Shown here in pieces: positions 5,536 through 6,802 of a stretch of DNA of 6,802 nt. The translations under genes and the position numbers were made by a program. Origin of the DNA: Spirochaetia bacterium (GTDB lineage: Bacteria; Spirochaetota; Leptospiria; Leptospirales; Leptonemataceae); contig JAOUOA010000149.1 in NCBI GenBank assembly GCA_029880625.1, forward strand, positions 1 through 6,802, read 5' to 3'. The notes beneath the pieces were generated by a model. The model did no database searches, had not been told where the DNA came from, and saw nothing but the letters and a program-made list of their open reading frames with translations. The first letter of the stretch is position 1, and each line of letters opens with the position of its first letter.

Positions 5536-6147
5536 ATGTTTGTTCAAAAGGATATTGAAAATTTAAAAAAAGAAGTATCACTCATGGCCAGAAAAGCCGA
5601 AAGCATTCTTGAAAAGGCCATCACCGCCATGGAAACAAAAGATGCTGCTCTTGTTGAAGAAATTAAAACTCTTGATAAAGATCTTGATAATTTTGAAATC
5701 AGCCTGGATGCTCACTGTGCAGAACTCCTCGCATTAAAAGATCCCTATGCCATTGATTTTCGGTTTATTTTCAGCGTAATTAAAACAACCCGTGATCTGG
5801 AACGGGTCGGCGATGAATCTAAAACTATAGGAAAGTGGTCATTAAAAATGAACGGCGATGCCGAGGAAGATCTTAAAACTCTGGGAAAAAAAGCAAAGGC
5901 TTCTCTTAACACAGCCATTACCGCTTTAATCAATCTTGATGCAGATACAGCAGAAAAAGTAACTGAAATTGAAGAGGAAGTCGACGAAATTGAAGATCGC
6001 ATTATCGAATCCAATCCCGATCTTGCAAGGGCTTTCATTGCTAAAGCCTTTGAAAGAATCAGCGATATGGCTACCAACATCGCTGAGAATGTTATTTTCT
6101 GCGTTAAAGCGGAAGATATTCGTCACGGCGGAGTAAAAAAGATTTAA
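5536..6147 (+). CDS. phoU: Phosphate signalling protein PhoU
   Basis: Cytoplasmic regulator that links the Pst transporter to the PhoR-type kinase and keeps the Pho regulon off when phosphate is plentiful. The 203-residue, largely helical protein has the two pseudo-repeated three-helix bundles of PhoU. Each carries its metal-binding-type motif: RDLERVGDES (86-95) in the first half and FERISDMATNIAE (172-184) in the second. The C-terminal CVKAEDIRHGG resembles the usual PhoU ending. It is slightly shorter than the common 215-240 residues, mainly at the N-terminus. The ATG has AGGA at 5523-5526, nine bases upstream. Unlike many pst operons, where phoU is the last gene, it is divergent from pstS here. 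It converges on the next gene with an 18-base gap and no evident terminator. Confidence 0.95.
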   Translation: MFVQKDIENLKKEVSLMARKAESILEKAITAMETKDAALVEEIKTLDKDLDNFEISLDAHCAELLALKDPYAIDFRFIFSVIKTTRDLERVGDESKTIGKWSLKMNGDAEEDLKTLGKKAKASLNTAITALINLDADTAEKVTEIEEEVDEIEDRIIESNPDLARAFIAKAFERISDMATNIAENVIFCVKAEDIRHGGVKKI

Positions 6148-6165
6148 TTTTCATCAAAATAGCCG

Positions 6166-6802
6166 TCAGGGGATTGTTACAGAGACAAAGTTTCCATGAT
6201 GGCTGAAAGAAGCTCTTGAGATGTTTTCTCCTTTTGAGTTATAAAAAAACGGCGGCACAGATCTTCCCGACGAAACACCTGTAACAAAAATATCATTTAA
6301 TCCAATTGCGTATTTTTCCGAAATGGCTTCAATCCCCAGTATCCTTACAGCAGCTGATTCATCGATTTCGCTTCTCAGAATTTCATTTAATGTTATAACT
6401 GTATTTTTAGAAAGAAATTCTTCAGAAAAAATTTCATTTTTACGAATTTCAATCTTCGGCTTATTCATTTTTTCGAACTTTTCTTCAATTTGGTCGATAC
6501 GTCCGATTTTGCTTGTAATTGTGCAGAAACGATTTTGAACAATTCGTCCGCATTCAATTTTTCCGCATACGGCTGCATGAACATATTCTTCATTCTGATT
6601 GATGCGGATTGAAAATTCATGAGATGCGAAATGAATAGTCTTAAAATCTCTCTGAATTTCAAAATTTTTCCACCGGAACGGAGTTCCCGGAAATTCCGCA
6701 GAGATTGCCTTGAAAGCCGCCTCCTTGCATGCCCAGAGACTCCACAGCATTGGTTTTGAAAATTGATTTTCTTTTAGAAGACGCTCTTCCCCGGCTGTAA
6801 AA
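6166..6802 (-). CDS. 4'-phosphopantetheinyl transferase superfamily protein (N-terminus outside window)
   Basis: The frame is open from the right edge to a TGA at 6168-6166, so the start and the expected first motif (GxD near the N-terminus) are missing. An internal ATG at 6750-6748 is not the true start, because the preceding TAGEERLLKENQFSKP reads like the segment before motif 2 of this family. The key motif is WACKEAAFK (about visible residues 23-31), matching the family's WxxKEAxxK, which supplies magnesium- and CoA-binding residues. A beta-rich stretch (about 48-78) follows, then roughly 110 residues ending in SFSHHGNFVSVTIP. This tail, with ESAAVRILGIEAISEKYAIGLNDIF, resembles a segment found N-terminal to the catalytic motifs in Sfp-type enzymes. 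Such enzymes transfer the phosphopantetheine arm of CoA to carrier proteins. No carrier protein or synthase gene is visible, so the substrate is unknown. It appears unrelated to the pho genes. Confidence 0.75.
   Translation of the reverse strand, partial: FTAGEERLLKENQFSKPMLWSLWACKEAAFKAISAEFPGTPFRWKNFEIQRDFKTIHFASHEFSIRINQNEEYVHAAVCGKIECGRIVQNRFCTITSKIGRIDQIEEKFEKMNKPKIEIRKNEIFSEEFLSKNTVITLNEILRSEIDESAAVRILGIEAISEKYAIGLNDIFVTGVSSGRSVPPFFYNSKGENISRASFSHHGNFVSVTIP

Noticed and set aside
5745..6080. Open frame of about 111 residues antisense to phoU.
   Set aside because: Antisense shadow of a confidently identified gene, low-complexity serine/leucine-rich translation, no ribosome binding site.
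6148..6165. Terminator between phoU and the transferase gene.
   Set aside because: Only 18 bases, with no inverted repeat that could form a stable stem.

Overview
The window holds a phosphate-acquisition (pst/pho) locus: a four-gene high-affinity phosphate ABC transporter operon, its regulator PhoU, the end of a PhoR-like sensor kinase and an atypical phosphate-binding-protein-like lipoprotein. An unrelated phosphopantetheinyl-transferase-type gene runs off the right edge. Two lipoprotein signal peptides, a full binding-protein-dependent transporter and modest GC content (about 40% by eye) suggest a diderm bacterium. The loose lipobox of the second lipoprotein would suit a spirochaete such as the Leptospira lineage, but this is a weak inference and no 16S or other decisive marker is present.

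Layout, left to right. Positions 1-425 (+) are the C-terminal ATPase domain of a sensor histidine kinase. At 465-1319 (+) lies a lipoprotein with a PstS-type fold whose ligand-pocket motifs are altered. It ends 3 bases from the convergently transcribed pst operon, which reads right to left as pstS (5104-4067), pstC (4052-3087), pstA (3090-2197) and pstB (2180-1323). The gaps are 14 bases, a 4-base ATGA overlap, and 16 bases, so this is one transcription unit. A 431-base intergenic region (5105-5535) separates pstS from the divergent phoU (5536-6147, +). A 3'-truncated view of the transferase follows on the minus strand, convergent with phoU across 18 bases; its N-terminus lies outside the window.

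The intergenic region is the most information-rich part. On the minus strand it carries a very good Pho box (two heptamers plus a weaker third, all in 11-base phase) placed 10 bases before a TATAAA -10, which predicts PhoB-type activation of pstSCAB under phosphate starvation. The predicted pstS leader is about 215 nt long and contains several perfect inverted repeats. One of these has a third copy of its arm near the pstS ribosome binding site, so alternative pairings are possible. A GC-richer block at 5171-5241 contains further complementary segments. Between the Pho box and phoU are two more perfect inverted repeats and a plausible sigma70-type promoter.

How the genes would work together: PstS captures phosphate, PstC and PstA form the membrane channel, and PstB powers transport. 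PhoU passes transporter status to a PhoR-type kinase, whose partner regulator would bind the Pho box. The kinase at the left edge is the natural candidate for PhoR, and the odd lipoprotein beside it may be an accessory sensor or a binding protein for another ligand. No mobile element, CRISPR array, tRNA or rRNA was seen.
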